DNA from: Venatoribacter pacificus
Lineage (GTDB): Bacteria; Pseudomonadota; Gammaproteobacteria; Pseudomonadales; Oceanobacteraceae
Length of the DNA stretch: 64,000 nt
Assembly (NCBI RefSeq): GCF_025318105.1
Contig: NZ_JAOANI010000028.1
Coordinates: 496,001 to 560,000, forward strand
Direction: 5' to 3'
A program made the translations under genes and the position numbers. Below, piece by piece: positions 44,482-53,783 of the stretch. Under the pieces are notes generated by a model. It did no database searches. It was given only the letters and a program-made list of their open reading frames with translations, and was not told where the DNA came from. The number at the start of each line of letters is the position of its first letter. Position 1 is the stretch's first letter.

Positions 44482-45123
44482 ATGAAAATATTCTCAGCCG
44501 CTTTTTCCCGCCTTTTTAATTTCCAGACACGCATCGCTGTTACTGTCTGTTCTTCGGTACTGATATTAATGCTGTCAGTGCAGGCTCAGGCGCGGACGAT
44601 TGCCGATACCGAATTTCCCGATGTGATTGAAGCGAGCGGTGAGTTTCCGCAAATGACACTGAACGGCGCTTCGGTGCGTAAATATTATTACGTGGTCGAT
44701 ATGTATGTCGGCCTGCTGTACATGCAGAATCCGGGGCATTCCGAACAGGCTGTTATTGGTGACGAAGGGTATAAGCGTATGGTGTTCCACACGCTGTTGC
44801 CGCGTGCCAGCGGACGTCGTGTTGCCAAAGCCTTATACGATGCATTAAACCTCAGCAACGAAGAAGCCGAGGCCCTGGGTGCGCCGATTGACGAAGTAAT
44901 TGAGATGTTCGACGTCAGCATGAAAAGTGGTGACGAAACCCATGTCGAATACGTACCCGGTGTTGGCACCCGTATTATCGTTAAAAATGAAGTGCGCGGT
45001 GTGATTGCCAGTAAGCGTTTATTTGATGCGTTTCTGGGAATCTGGATTGGCGCCAAGCCGTTCAGCGAAACCTTTAAAGCAGAAATTCTGGGTACCGAGA
45101 ATGCCCTGATTGCGCATGAGTAG
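44482..45123 (+). CDS. Chalcone isomerase-like exported protein
   Basis: The 213-residue protein has a long signal peptide (hydrophobic 18-36, cleavage near AQA-R) and a chalcone-isomerase-like fold: FPQMTLNGASVRKYYYVVDM, VGLLYMQNP, RMVFHTLLPRASGRRVAKAL and GTRIIVKNEVRGVIAS ending with WIGAKPFSETFKAEILG. Bacterial members bind fatty acids or have unknown roles; true flavonoid activity is not expected. AAGGAG lies seven bases upstream. Confidence 0.85.
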   Translation: MKIFSAAFSRLFNFQTRIAVTVCSSVLILMLSVQAQARTIADTEFPDVIEASGEFPQMTLNGASVRKYYYVVDMYVGLLYMQNPGHSEQAVIGDEGYKRMVFHTLLPRASGRRVAKALYDALNLSNEEAEALGAPIDEVIEMFDVSMKSGDETHVEYVPGVGTRIIVKNEVRGVIASKRLFDAFLGIWIGAKPFSETFKAEILGTENALIAHE

Positions 45124-45269
45124 TTGCCCATAAACAGCCTTACATGAGCAATATCATTTAAAACATAATACCTGCATAAAACTGCCTGCATGCGGCGACG
45201 CAATCCGTCGCTGCTCCTCTCTTTATTCTTCCTGTTTTACACTGCACACAAAATTCTGAGAGTTCAGCC

Positions 45270-45707
45270 ATGAACGACTGGTTATTTGTCTACGGTACTC
45301 TGCAACAGCACTGGCTGGCGGATGAAACGATGTGGCCTGCCGCAGCCGATAAACAGGCATTACGGCAATTGCGCCGCGCCCTGCAACAACAGGCACGCTG
45401 GTGCGGGCCGGCACAGATCCGTGGCCGTCTGTATCGTGTGGCTCATTATCCGGGGCTGATCTGTGATCCGCGCGGTGACTGGATCAAGGGCGACCTGTAC
45501 GCCTTGCGTCAGCCACAAAGCCTGTTGCCACTGCTGGATGCCTATGAGGAGTGCAGCCCGGCGTTCCCGCAACCGCATGAATATCAGCGCGTTCGCTGCC
45601 AAGTGCAGGTTATGGCGGAGAATAGTCAGCAGACGCTGACAAGACGCGCCTGGGTATATCGCTATAACTGTTCTGTGGCGGGGTTGGAGCGGTTGGCGGG
45701 TTACTGA
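45270..45707 (+). CDS. Gamma-glutamylcyclotransferase-family protein
   Basis: The 145-residue protein has the GGCT fold signature: LFVYGTLQQHWLADE at the N-terminus, IRGRLYRVAHYPGLIC, KGDLYAL and LLDAYEECSPAFPQ, where the glutamate of DAYEE is the expected general base. Members remove gamma-glutamyl groups as 5-oxoproline (YtfP/AIG2-like). Substrate unknown. Confidence 0.85.
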   Translation: MNDWLFVYGTLQQHWLADETMWPAAADKQALRQLRRALQQQARWCGPAQIRGRLYRVAHYPGLICDPRGDWIKGDLYALRQPQSLLPLLDAYEECSPAFPQPHEYQRVRCQVQVMAENSQQTLTRRAWVYRYNCSVAGLERLAGY

Positions 45708-46248
45708 AAAGTGGTTCACGGCTTAACGGTTTTTTAATCAGCGGGTAGGGTGGGCACTGCCCACCGGCGATAACAACAAACAGTGTTTTTAACATCCAGG
45801 CCTGTTGCCTCCCAGGGGAACTTATCCCCTTGCCGGCGTGGCTTTTATACCTGACCGCCATGGATGGCGGAAATGCATGTTTTGCAGGAGCGAAAACAGG
45901 CCCAGCTTCGCGCTGTGCAGGACTTAATCCGCTCCGAATAGTCCTGCGATCTTGGTAACGCGAATAATGGGCGGTACTCCGGGCATCCTGCCCTACGCCC
46001 TGGGGGTCAGCCTGCGGCTGCTCAATTTTGTTCCAGACAAAATTGTCCATGCCCTATTCGCTCGCCCGGCATCCATGCTGGGACGTACCGGCGCAGCATT
46101 ATTCAAACCTGCGTCCTGCAGACGCATTGATTATTCCGCCAAGCGGCTTTTCACACTAAGAGTGGCTGTACATTAGTTTCTTTAGTTTTTGTGTGAAGAA
46201 TACTCATAGAAGGAATAGTGTGGGTTAGAGTGGTGAGCAATTAAAGAC
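45708..46248. other. Repeat-rich intergenic region
   Basis: No gene supported; apparent frames on both strands are products of the repeat. A perfect palindrome GGTGGGCACTGCCCACC at 45749-45765 (preceded by GTAGG) is a common intergenic repeat type. Next is copy A of the mosaic repeat described separately. Confidence 0.6.
45808..46153 (-). repeat. Mosaic dispersed repeat, copy A (inverted relative to copy B)
   Basis: Read on the minus strand, this copy matches 51581-51803 on the plus strand: GAAAAGCCGCTT-GCGGAATA, TTTGAATAATGCTGCGCCGG, CAGCATGGATGCCGGGCGAG, GAGCGGATTAAGTCCTGCAC and CGGCAAGGGGATAAGTTCCC all occur in both, in the same order. Copy A has two extra blocks, about 80 bases (45970-46055 region) and about 65 bases (45840-45905 region), absent from copy B. 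No transposase and no clear terminal repeats. Confidence 0.88.
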
Positions 46249-46395
46249 ATGTTAAAGTCAAGGCAAGACGACAGGATTATGTTGATAAGGTTCGATGGAA
46301 CAAAAATGGATGGTGTTTACTCTACTGATGACTATATAGATGGAAACAGAAATAGCCCGTCAAAAGTTACCGAATACATATTAGAACGAGTTTAG
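46249..46395 (+). CDS. Small hypothetical protein (48 aa)
   Basis: A short open frame starts MLKSRQDDRIMLIRFDGTKM and ends EYILERV. Codon use is AT-rich, like the following gene and unlike the rest of the window. The ribosome binding site is weak (GGTGAG 12 bases upstream). It reads like real protein, hydrophilic with a regular pattern, but could be a fragment. No family recognised. Confidence 0.35.
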   Translation: MLKSRQDDRIMLIRFDGTKMDGVYSTDDYIDGNRNSPSKVTEYILERV

Positions 46396-46520
46396 ATAAA
46401 TATCATGGTTAATAGCGACCCCTAATAAGAAGGGGGATGCTCCCGATTTTTCATTGTTTTACCATAAGATAATCCACTACACTGGTTCACTGAGTATGGC
46501 GTTAGGATTCAAGGAGAGGT

Positions 46521-47261
46521 ATGAAGTTCAAGTTATTTCCCAGTGATCATGAGAAAACACTATTCATAGCGATAGCTTCCTTCTGTATGGGGATCTCGAT
46601 AGGGCTAATGCCGGCTCTGGATGCAAAAACAATTTTAGGTGCTGTGGTAACGCTGGTTGCTGCATTTGCTGGTGCATTTTTTGCCTATAAGTTCAACGCC
46701 GATCGAGAGCGGCGAAGAAAAAATGAAATTGATTTAGCCTCTGCGAATAGAGCCATTTTTACATTGGTGCGTGTCTATAACTATGTAGCAGGCTTCAATA
46801 AGCAATTCTTAAAGGATTATTCCGGGAGTCCGGATGCATATGTTGCTATCAAGCCATCTCTAGGAAACTCCGATCCAGACTGGAAATTGGATTATGACTC
46901 AATTTCGTTCTTAATTTCAGAGGGGAAGTCGGAGATATTGACGGAGTTAACAGAAATCGAAGAGATTTTTACAATATTTAATACGACAGTGAAAACAAGA
47001 AATCACATACATATTAATATTGTTCAGCCAGCAATGGAAGCCGCAGGTTTTGTGGATGGAGCATCTGTCAGTTTAGATGATATTGACAGGGTTCTTGGAG
47101 ATAGAATTTCGACAACAATGAAAAGTGTAACATCTGAATTAATAGAACTTACTCAACGTGGTGAGGAACAGTTGGAAGGCCTGATAAAAAAAATGCACGA
47201 AATTATGGTTGAAATATTTCCAGGAAAAAATGTTATCCGGATGGAAAAAATTGACAAATAA
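46521..47261 (+). CDS. Hypothetical membrane protein in an AT-rich patch
   Basis: The 246-residue protein has two N-terminal membrane helices (about 13-31 and 38-56: TLFIAIASFCMGISIGLMPA and GAVVTLVAAFAGAFFAYKF), then a basic turn (RERRRKNE) and a cytoplasmic helical region to the end. GGAGAG precedes the ATG. Its base composition is clearly lower in G+C than its neighbours, which suggests transfer. I do not recognise a family. Proteins of this shape occur as effectors in defence islands, but nothing specific supports that here. Confidence 0.75.
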   Translation: MKFKLFPSDHEKTLFIAIASFCMGISIGLMPALDAKTILGAVVTLVAAFAGAFFAYKFNADRERRRKNEIDLASANRAIFTLVRVYNYVAGFNKQFLKDYSGSPDAYVAIKPSLGNSDPDWKLDYDSISFLISEGKSEILTELTEIEEIFTIFNTTVKTRNHIHINIVQPAMEAAGFVDGASVSLDDIDRVLGDRISTTMKSVTSELIELTQRGEEQLEGLIKKMHEIMVEIFPGKNVIRMEKIDK

Positions 47262-47484
47262 GAAATGGACGGCGGTGAGATCATTGCCGCTTCTTGAAGC
47301 ATTGATCGCGTTAGTAACTTTAGGGATACAACTATTAGAAATTGATTAGTATTTTATCGATGTTTCTTTTTTCAATTTATTTTTTGGGGGCTAGGGATTT
47401 GGCAGCTTTGAACATTCAGTTAGAAAACACTAACCAACTAAGCTGCAGCCGGAGTAACCCCTGTCACTCCGGCCATAAAACCGC

Positions 47485-48975
47485 TCAGCTGCCTGCCTTC
47501 TTCATTACCGCTACAAACATACAGTCACAGTCATCTTCCGGAGCACCGAGCATTTGCTGGCTTTGCAGGCTGAAGGTCGGGTTGGCCTGCAGGAAGGCGC
47601 TGACGATGTCTTCGTTTTCGCTTACCTGCCAGCTGCAGGTGGCGTACACCAGCATGCCGTCGGGGCGTACGGCCGGTGCGGCCTGGGTCAGAATATTCAG
47701 TTGAATCTGTTGCAGTTCGCTGCTGTCGGCACTGTTAAAGCGCCAGCGGGCATCGGGGTTGCGGCGCCAGGTGCCGGCAGAGCTGCAGGGCGCGTCGATC
47801 AGTACTTTGTCGAAGCCCTGCTGGCGGGCAATTTCCTGTGGCAGTCGCAGTGGGGCGACGGCATCCCACAAAAAAGTCCGCACATTACGCGCACCGGCGC
47901 GGCTGGCACGGCGTTTTAATTCATCCAGTTTGTACTGATGCAGGTCGGTGGCGATCACTGCGCCTTTGTTGTTCATCTTTCCGGCTAACGCCAGCGTTTT
48001 GCCACCGGCTCCGGCGCAGGCATCCCAGATTTTGTCGCCAGGTTTGGCATTCAGTGCGGCGGCAATGTGTTGGCTGGCCAGGTCCTGAATTTCAATTACG
48101 CCGCTGCGGTACAGCTCGCTGCTGTTAACGCCACGGCCACCGCTGGCGCAGAGGTGGTCGTCACGCAGCTGGGCGCTGACGCCTTCTTCCTGCAGGCGCT
48201 GCTGCAGAACTTTTAAGGGGCGGGCGTCGGCCGGTAATTCGCTCAGGCGCAGATCATTAATGCGCAGCCACAGCGGCGGGAAGCCATTCTGCATATTGAG
48301 GAAGCGTTGCAGATCACTGTCTGACCAGTGGCTGCGGGTTGCACGCTGCTGTAACAGGGGTTGCCAGGTCGGGCGCACGCCATGCCAGAGCAGGGCGGGT
48401 GGTGATAACGGATTGGCTTTAACCTGATGTTCGATATTGGCGAACAGGTGGGCGCGTTGCTCGTCCTGACGCACCATTCGCACGAAATTCCAGGGCTGCA
48501 GGCTGCGCAGCTGAATCCAGTACCAGAACGCGCTGGGGTGCATGGTATCGGCTGCGGCTGACTGCCATTGTTGATCCCAGCTCAGCCAGTCGCAGTGAAC
48601 GGCATCACTGCTGAGGCCGTTGCGTCCATTGAGCATATCTTCCAGCGCGCAGGCCAGTTGCTGAAAGCGCAGGGCGCTGAACATGGCTTCGCTCAGCGGC
48701 AGGGTGTTGTCGGCTGCATCGGCCTGGCGTGAGGTGCGCAGCTGGCCGCGCAACCAGCGGTCGAGTGGGGGCTTAACGGCCTGTGCTTGCCATTGTGACC
48801 AGAGCTGAATAATACGGGCTTCGTTACCGGCTCCCGCGCTGCGGCGTCCGTTGTTTTGGTTCTGGCTTTGTCTTTGTTTTTGCGGAGGGCGTGAACTATG
48901 GCTTTTGGCCGGACGTTTTTTGCTTTTTCCGAATGTGGAGCCGGAATTTTTGGCCGGGCCTTGGGGTTTGCGCAT
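47485..48975 (-). CDS. RNA (cytosine-5)-methyltransferase, NOL1/NOP2/Sun family
   Basis: The 496-residue protein has a basic, low-complexity N-terminus (about 1-50; SKKRPAKSHSSRPPQKQRQ) likely to bind RNA. The catalytic domain has SAM motif WDACAGAGGKTLALAGKM, then IDAPCSSAGTWRRNPD with the motif IV Cys and YATCSW with the motif VI nucleophile. It acts on rRNA or tRNA; it resembles RsmB/RsmF, but the linked fmt/sun arrangement typical of RsmB is absent. Target undetermined. Confidence 0.9.
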   Translation of the reverse strand: MRKPQGPAKNSGSTFGKSKKRPAKSHSSRPPQKQRQSQNQNNGRRSAGAGNEARIIQLWSQWQAQAVKPPLDRWLRGQLRTSRQADAADNTLPLSEAMFSALRFQQLACALEDMLNGRNGLSSDAVHCDWLSWDQQWQSAAADTMHPSAFWYWIQLRSLQPWNFVRMVRQDEQRAHLFANIEHQVKANPLSPPALLWHGVRPTWQPLLQQRATRSHWSDSDLQRFLNMQNGFPPLWLRINDLRLSELPADARPLKVLQQRLQEEGVSAQLRDDHLCASGGRGVNSSELYRSGVIEIQDLASQHIAAALNAKPGDKIWDACAGAGGKTLALAGKMNNKGAVIATDLHQYKLDELKRRASRAGARNVRTFLWDAVAPLRLPQEIARQQGFDKVLIDAPCSSAGTWRRNPDARWRFNSADSSELQQIQLNILTQAAPAVRPDGMLVYATCSWQVSENEDIVSAFLQANPTFSLQSQQMLGAPEDDCDCMFVAVMKKAGS

Positions 48976-49109
48976 AGTGAATATCTGCCGTTGCGGAGCG
49001 AAAGGGGCCTTAGATACGGAAAAGCTACGGCGCTGACCAGTTAAAAGAGTTTATCAATATTTCGTTATTGATCCTTTTTAGCTATTAAGGCTGTTTGTCA
49101 GTGTTTGGC

Positions 49110-50126
49110 TCAGGCGCTCTGGCGGTATTGCGAGGGGGATACACCGGACCAGGCTTTAAAGGCTTTGGCGAAGTTACTGGCATCGCTGTAGCCCAATTGT
49201 TCGGCGATCAGGTCAATGGCCAGGTCTTCCTGCTTCAGCAGACGCTGAGCATGGCGGTAGCGGACATCGTCTTTTAACTGCTGAAAACTGCTGCTGTCGG
49301 CTTTCAGCTTGCGGTTCAGGGTAGCGGCTGACATACACAGCATGGAGGCAACATGCTCGACGGTCGGCATATCCTGCAGGCGGTCATTCAGAATTTCCCG
49401 CACTTTACCGCTGACCGAGCCGCTTTGCGTCAGGCTGGTCAGCGCGGTTTGCAGCTGTTGCTCTGCCAGGGTTTCCAGTTCCGGGTTAAAGAAGGGCAGT
49501 GGATGCTCCAGAGCACTGGCCGGCCAGGTAAGGCTGTTATGGCGCTGATCACCGATCACGCTGCAATGGGGCAGGGTGTTTTGCCCGGTGAGGCTGGCGG
49601 GACAGGTGAGATGAATGCAGCTTTCTGCTTCGCGTCCGTAATTGCCGACCAGGGTGCGGCAGATGGTTTCAACGCTGCTGAGAAACGCCAGAGTGATAAA
49701 CGGCCCGGCAACCGGGTTGTCGAAACGCGGGGTGATGGTTAGGTGGCGCTGATGTTCGCTGCTGGCGCGGGCGATTTCGAAAATCTGGGCGCGGGTTTCG
49801 ACATAACGCATTACTTTTAATGCCGCATCGCCCATGGTGGCGCTGTACTGTGCGGCGTAACCCAAAGCGCCATGCTTGGACAGGGTCATGCGTTTACCGT
49901 ATTCCAGTGCAATGCCGAGGTCGTTGGTCAGGTTGCAGAAGCGCTCGATGACGTTCAGGCAGGATTCGTGGCCAACGGGGACTCCCGGCTGGAACAGAAT
50001 CTGTTCCGGCAGGCCAGAGTCGATCAGCAGTTCGGCGGCAGAAATGCCACGCTCAAAGGCCAGTTCGGTCAGCAGAATCAGATAATCGGAGGAGATACTG
50101 TAAGCGCCGGTGCCGGTGGTCTTCAT
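49110..50126 (-). CDS. AraC-family transcriptional regulator
   Basis: The 338-residue protein has an N-terminal arabinose-binding-type domain (PF12625-like; ISAAELLIDSGLPEQIL onward) and a C-terminal pair of helix-turn-helix units: VEHVASMLCMSAATLNRKLK and DLIAEQLGYSDASNFAKAFK, ending GVSPSQYRQ. This subtype often controls lipid or hydrocarbon catabolism genes. It is divergent from the metal-dependent hydrolase gene across about 270 bases; that gene is a likely target. Confidence 0.92.
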   Translation of the reverse strand: MKTTGTGAYSISSDYLILLTELAFERGISAAELLIDSGLPEQILFQPGVPVGHESCLNVIERFCNLTNDLGIALEYGKRMTLSKHGALGYAAQYSATMGDAALKVMRYVETRAQIFEIARASSEHQRHLTITPRFDNPVAGPFITLAFLSSVETICRTLVGNYGREAESCIHLTCPASLTGQNTLPHCSVIGDQRHNSLTWPASALEHPLPFFNPELETLAEQQLQTALTSLTQSGSVSGKVREILNDRLQDMPTVEHVASMLCMSAATLNRKLKADSSSFQQLKDDVRYRHAQRLLKQEDLAIDLIAEQLGYSDASNFAKAFKAWSGVSPSQYRQSA

Positions 50127-50396
50127 ACCTGGTGCTATGCCTGTCGGTTGTTATTGTCTTGTTGCTGATGGCGGTGTACTGCGCCCCGCTGATGCTGTGT
50201 TTGCGCTTTTTGCACTGGAGAGTGCAAGCTTATCACCGGAGCCGCTGGTACGGAGTATGTCATAGTAGTTGCAATGTCAGTATGTCTTATCTGGCCACAA
50301 AACCGCAGTACAAACCTGCTTGCAGCCTCCCTCGATTCGTTGCGTTATAAGGCCCAGGCTGCAGGTGGCAATGTTATTTATCCCTGGAGTAACCCC

Positions 50397-51242
50397 ATGA
50401 CTGAGCACAACAATAAATCGCAGTCTGTAGAGATTAAACCACGGCGCATGGCCTTTGATACGGCCGCCCCGATGCGCAAATACACCTTTAAAGATAACTC
50501 GCTGGTCAGCACGTTTTTTTATTCACTGTCGGCGTTGTTTCCGGATGGTGAACGTTTTTTTATTCACTCGGTGCGTAATTACCAGAACGAAATCAAAGAC
50601 CCGGTACTACTGGCGCAGATCCGTGGTTTTATCGGCCAGGAAGCCCATCACGGTCATTCCCACGAGGGCCTGAACAACACCATTCATGATATGGGCTTTC
50701 CCATGCATGAAATTACCAACCGCTTGCAGAAGCGCATTGGTTTTCTGAAAAAGAAATTAGGCCGTGGCCGCCAGCTGGCACTGACCGTGGCGATGGAGCA
50801 TTTCACGGCATCGATGGCTGAATTTCTGCTGAAAAACCCGGAAATTCTCGACGACGTTGATCCGACCATCCGCCAGATGCTGATCTGGCATGCGGTGGAA
50901 GAAATTGAACATAAGGCGGTGGCCTTTGATATTTACCGCCTGAAAGTGAATAACGAAAAGCTGCGCAAGCGGGTGATGTTTATTTCCATTATCGGCCTGT
51001 TCTCGCGTCTGGCGTATTACCAGTTCCTGATGCTGAAAGCCGATCGTCATTTCCCCAGCCTGCGCGAGTGGGTCGAAGCCACCAAATTCTTCTGGGGCAA
51101 AAAAGGCATTCTGCGTGACAATTTGAAGTCGATGCGTCTGTTCTTTCAGGATGGTTTTCATCCATGGGATATCGACCAGCATGCACTGATCGACGGCTGG
51201 CAGGAACGCTTCCCTGATATTGCTGCTCTGCAGATGAACTGA
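50397..51242 (+). CDS. Metal-dependent hydrolase-like protein (PF10118 type)
   Basis: The 281-residue protein has many His/Glu residues in helical pairs: FIGQEAHHGHSHEGLNN and IWHAVEEIEHKAVAFDIYR, with SLSALFPDGERFF before them. This ferritin-like arrangement could bind a di-metal centre. The family is annotated as predicted metal-dependent hydrolase; the reaction is unknown, and a diiron oxygenase is equally possible. ATG 50397 (GGAG eight bases upstream) is chosen over the longer frame from 50274. AraC-type regulator divergent. Confidence 0.82.
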   Translation: MTEHNNKSQSVEIKPRRMAFDTAAPMRKYTFKDNSLVSTFFYSLSALFPDGERFFIHSVRNYQNEIKDPVLLAQIRGFIGQEAHHGHSHEGLNNTIHDMGFPMHEITNRLQKRIGFLKKKLGRGRQLALTVAMEHFTASMAEFLLKNPEILDDVDPTIRQMLIWHAVEEIEHKAVAFDIYRLKVNNEKLRKRVMFISIIGLFSRLAYYQFLMLKADRHFPSLREWVEATKFFWGKKGILRDNLKSMRLFFQDGFHPWDIDQHALIDGWQERFPDIAALQMN

Positions 51243-51938
51243 ATCCAGATTAAAGGATGCAGACAAAACTCGCTCGCGCGGTAATGCTGTTCAATTAACC
51301 AGCCAGCCAGCGCTGACTGCATTTGAACAGCCTTTGCGGGGCAAGCCCCTGCGCCCCAATCCGGGGAACTTCTCCCCGGGCCCCTGCTTTGCGCTTTCTG
51401 GCCCGTAATCCTTATTCACACGTTTTTTACTGACCACGCGTATATTGGCCATCCATGGCCACATACGCTTGTCTGGCATCCATGCCAGTCAGATCGTAAA
51501 AATCATCGTTCATGGCGGCGGGCCCAGAGGCGCGGTTTATCCCAGCTGCAACGTCGCTTTTATCGAACAGCAATGTCCGTTCTGAAAAGCCGCTTAGCGG
51601 AATAATCAATGCGCCTGCAGGACGCCGGTTTGAATAATGCTGCGCCGGTACGCCCCAGCATGGATGCCGGGCGAGCGAATAGGGCCATGGATGGCCCATT
51701 ATTCGCGTTACCGAGATCGCAGGATTATTCAGAGCGGATTAAGTCCTGCACAGCGCGAAGCTGGGGTCGCCCGCCGGCAAGGGGATAAGTTCCCCTGTGA
51801 GGCATTGGGCGTTTCAAAATGATTTAAAACGTTAAGTTAACAGCATTACGCCCTGATGGGGCTTTACAGTTTTTGACACAGGCGACAAAAAGGGTGCTTT
51901 TGTGCATAATAGCCCGCCTTAATTTAAGGGTAATGCTT
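51243..51938. other. Repeat-rich intergenic region
   Basis: No gene supported. An imperfect repeat pair CTGTTCAA/TTGAACAG is at about 51286-51331, then GC-rich segments, the palindrome TGGCCATCCATGGCCA near 51446-51461, and copy B of the mosaic repeat. Frames on both strands are unsupported by binding sites. The last 100 bases should hold the promoter of the PhnA-like gene. Confidence 0.55.
51581..51803 (+). repeat. Mosaic dispersed repeat, copy B
   Basis: A shorter copy of the element at 45808-46153, in opposite orientation and about 90 percent alike in shared blocks by eye. It lacks the two inserted blocks of copy A. Between the copies lie about 5.4 kb including the AT-rich patch. Confidence 0.88.
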
Positions 51939-52508
51939 ATGTCCATCGAACAAAGTCTGCTGCAGCGCGCGGCTAATCAATGCGAGCTGTGTACTTCTGC
52001 CAATGATCTTTCCCCTTTTCTGGTGCCTCCGCACAGTCAACTGACCGTCGACAGCGGTGTTGTGCTTTGTGCAACCTGTAAAGCACAGGTCGAAGGCGGT
52101 GAGCCGGATGCTAACCACTGGCGTTGCCTGAATGACAGCATGTGGAGTCAGGTACCGGCGGTGCAGGTATTGGCTTACCGTATGCTGAAGCGTCTGTCGG
52201 CCGAGCCATGGGCTCAGGATCTGCTGGACGTGATGTATATGGAAGAAGACACCCGTAAATGGGCCGAAACCAGTGCGGCATCAGCCGATGATGACCGTGA
52301 GCCAACCCGCGACAGCAACGGTGCGGTTTTGCAGGCTGGCGATAACGTTACCCTGATCAAAGACCTGGATGTTAAAGGCGCTAACTTTACCGCTAAGCGC
52401 GGCACCATGGTGCGTGGTATCGGCCTGACCGATAACCCGGAACACATTGAAGGCCGTGTGAACGGTACGCGGATTGTAATTATCAGCGCGTACACCAAAA
52501 AAGCCTGA
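51939..52508 (+). CDS. PhnA/YjdM-family zinc-ribbon protein
   Basis: The 189-residue protein has a zinc-binding N-terminus (C15/C18 and C44/C47 in NQCELCTSAND and VVLCATCKAQ) and a C-terminal PhnA domain (GDNVTLIKDLDVKGANFTAK onward to IISAYTKKA). Despite the gene name, this family is not firmly linked to phosphonate use. ATG 51939 is chosen because AAGGG lies eight bases before it; an in-frame ATG six bases earlier is too close to that site. Confidence 0.9.
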   Translation: MSIEQSLLQRAANQCELCTSANDLSPFLVPPHSQLTVDSGVVLCATCKAQVEGGEPDANHWRCLNDSMWSQVPAVQVLAYRMLKRLSAEPWAQDLLDVMYMEEDTRKWAETSAASADDDREPTRDSNGAVLQAGDNVTLIKDLDVKGANFTAKRGTMVRGIGLTDNPEHIEGRVNGTRIVIISAYTKKA

Positions 52509-52528
52509 GTTACGAAACTGATCGTCTC

Positions 52529-52555
52529 AAAAGCCGGATGTTTTCCGGCTTTTTT
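52529..52555 (+). terminator. Intrinsic terminator
   Basis: AAAAGCCGGA/TCCGGCTTTT stem with a T6 run, 20 bases after the PhnA-like stop. Confidence 0.92.
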
Positions 52556-52615
52556 GTGGCCGTTATTCAGTCTATGGTGATGTACTTTATTCACCGCCAG
52601 ATACAGGAAGTATGT

Positions 52616-52975
52616 ATGCAGGAAAAATTAAATTACGTCGAATTCTCCAGCCGCGATCTGAATGCAACTAAAACCTTTTTTCAGCAGGTTTTTGGCTGGA
52701 CGTTTCAGGACTATGGCCCGGAATACTGTGCTTTTTTTGCTGCCGAAGCGGGTATGGATGGTGGTTTTTATTTTGATAAAGACAAAGGCCCGGCAGCCGT
52801 CGGTGCATTGCTGGTGCTTTATTCTGCGGAGCTGGAGAGCTGTCTGGCACGGGTAGAAGCGGCGGGGGCGCAAATAACCAAGGCCGTGTTCAGCTTTCCC
52901 GGTGGCCGCCGTTTTCATTTTTCTGAGCCGGGTGGTAATGAGCTGGCCGTCTGGTCGGACAAAGCAGCGGAATAG
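52616..52975 (+). CDS. VOC-family (glyoxalase/bleomycin-resistance) protein
   Basis: The 119-residue protein is a single vicinal-oxygen-chelate unit: LNYVEFSSRDLNATKTFFQQ at the start, VFGWTFQDYGPEYCAFF and FHFSEPGGNELAVWSD at the end. AGGAAG precedes ATG 52616; the longer frame from 52538 would run through the terminator. Substrate unknown. Confidence 0.88.
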   Translation: MQEKLNYVEFSSRDLNATKTFFQQVFGWTFQDYGPEYCAFFAAEAGMDGGFYFDKDKGPAAVGALLVLYSAELESCLARVEAAGAQITKAVFSFPGGRRFHFSEPGGNELAVWSDKAAE

Positions 52976-53082
52976 GTCGGCAGAGGGCGACCAGAGTCGG
53001 ATTGGAATAAGCATGTCTGATCGGTTATAACCAACCTTTGCGCCGCATTATCGGCGTGTAGAGATTGGCAAATGAGGTATCC

Positions 53083-53757
53083 ATGCACAGCGAATTCTGG
53101 CACGACAAATGGTCAAAAAAAGAGATTGGTTTTCACCTCGATGAAGTGAATAAAGTCCTGCTGAAATACTGGCCGGATATGCAGCTGGCGGCAGGCAATA
53201 ATGTGCTGTTGCCGCTGTGCGGAAAAACCCTGGACCTGTTTTGGCTGCGCCAGGCCGGTTATGGCGTGGTCGGCATTGAACTCAGTGAGATTGCGCTGGA
53301 CGAACTGGCCGCCCAGCTGACTCAGGAGCTGGATATTGCCATCGAAAAAAGCCGTGAAGGTGAGCAGGTGCTGTATCGCGGTGATGGCGTATTGTTGATT
53401 GCCGGTGATTTTTTCGCGGTTAACCGGGCGCAACTGCAACGGGAACTGGGGGGCGATGTTGCTGCGGTGTACGATCGCGCCGCGCTGGTGGCGTTACCGG
53501 AAAGCATGCGCCAACAATACAGCCAACACCTGCATGCGCTCAGCCACGGTGCTGCGCAGATGCTGATTACCCTGGATTACGATCAGAGCCTGATGGATGG
53601 GCCGCCGTTTGCCGTCAGCGATGATGAGGTAAAAGCGCATTACCAAACGTTGTTCGAGCTGACACTGGTTGAAGAGCGCGAACTGATCGAACAGGAGCCG
53701 CGCTTTAAAGCCCGTGGCCTGGCATCCTTTAAGCAGCGGTTGTATTTTTTACGCTGA
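53083..53757 (+). CDS. tpm: Thiopurine S-methyltransferase
   Basis: SAM-dependent methyltransferase of the TPMT family; bacterial members methylate thiols, selenite or tellurite-derived compounds. The 224-residue protein has the family start FWHDKWSKKEIGFHLDEVNK, the SAM motif VLLPLCGKTLDLFWLRQAGY, GIELSEIALDEL and AAVYDRAALVALPESMRQQY. ATG 53083 is preferred to TTG 53065 because GAGG lies six bases upstream. It converges on trmO; a GGCGGAGC/GCTCCGCC hairpin lies between the two stops. Confidence 0.95.
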   Translation: MHSEFWHDKWSKKEIGFHLDEVNKVLLKYWPDMQLAAGNNVLLPLCGKTLDLFWLRQAGYGVVGIELSEIALDELAAQLTQELDIAIEKSREGEQVLYRGDGVLLIAGDFFAVNRAQLQRELGGDVAAVYDRAALVALPESMRQQYSQHLHALSHGAAQMLITLDYDQSLMDGPPFAVSDDEVKAHYQTLFELTLVEERELIEQEPRFKARGLASFKQRLYFLR

Positions 53758-53783
53758 GTGCGGATGCCGGGCTGTGGCGGAGC

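Noticed and set aside
45610..46176. Overlapping frames on both strands in the repeat region
   Set aside because: They fall within the mosaic repeat and recur, broken, in copy B; no start signals.
51427..51699. 90-codon reverse frame upstream of copy B
   Set aside because: Overlaps repeat sequences and a palindrome, no ribosome binding site.
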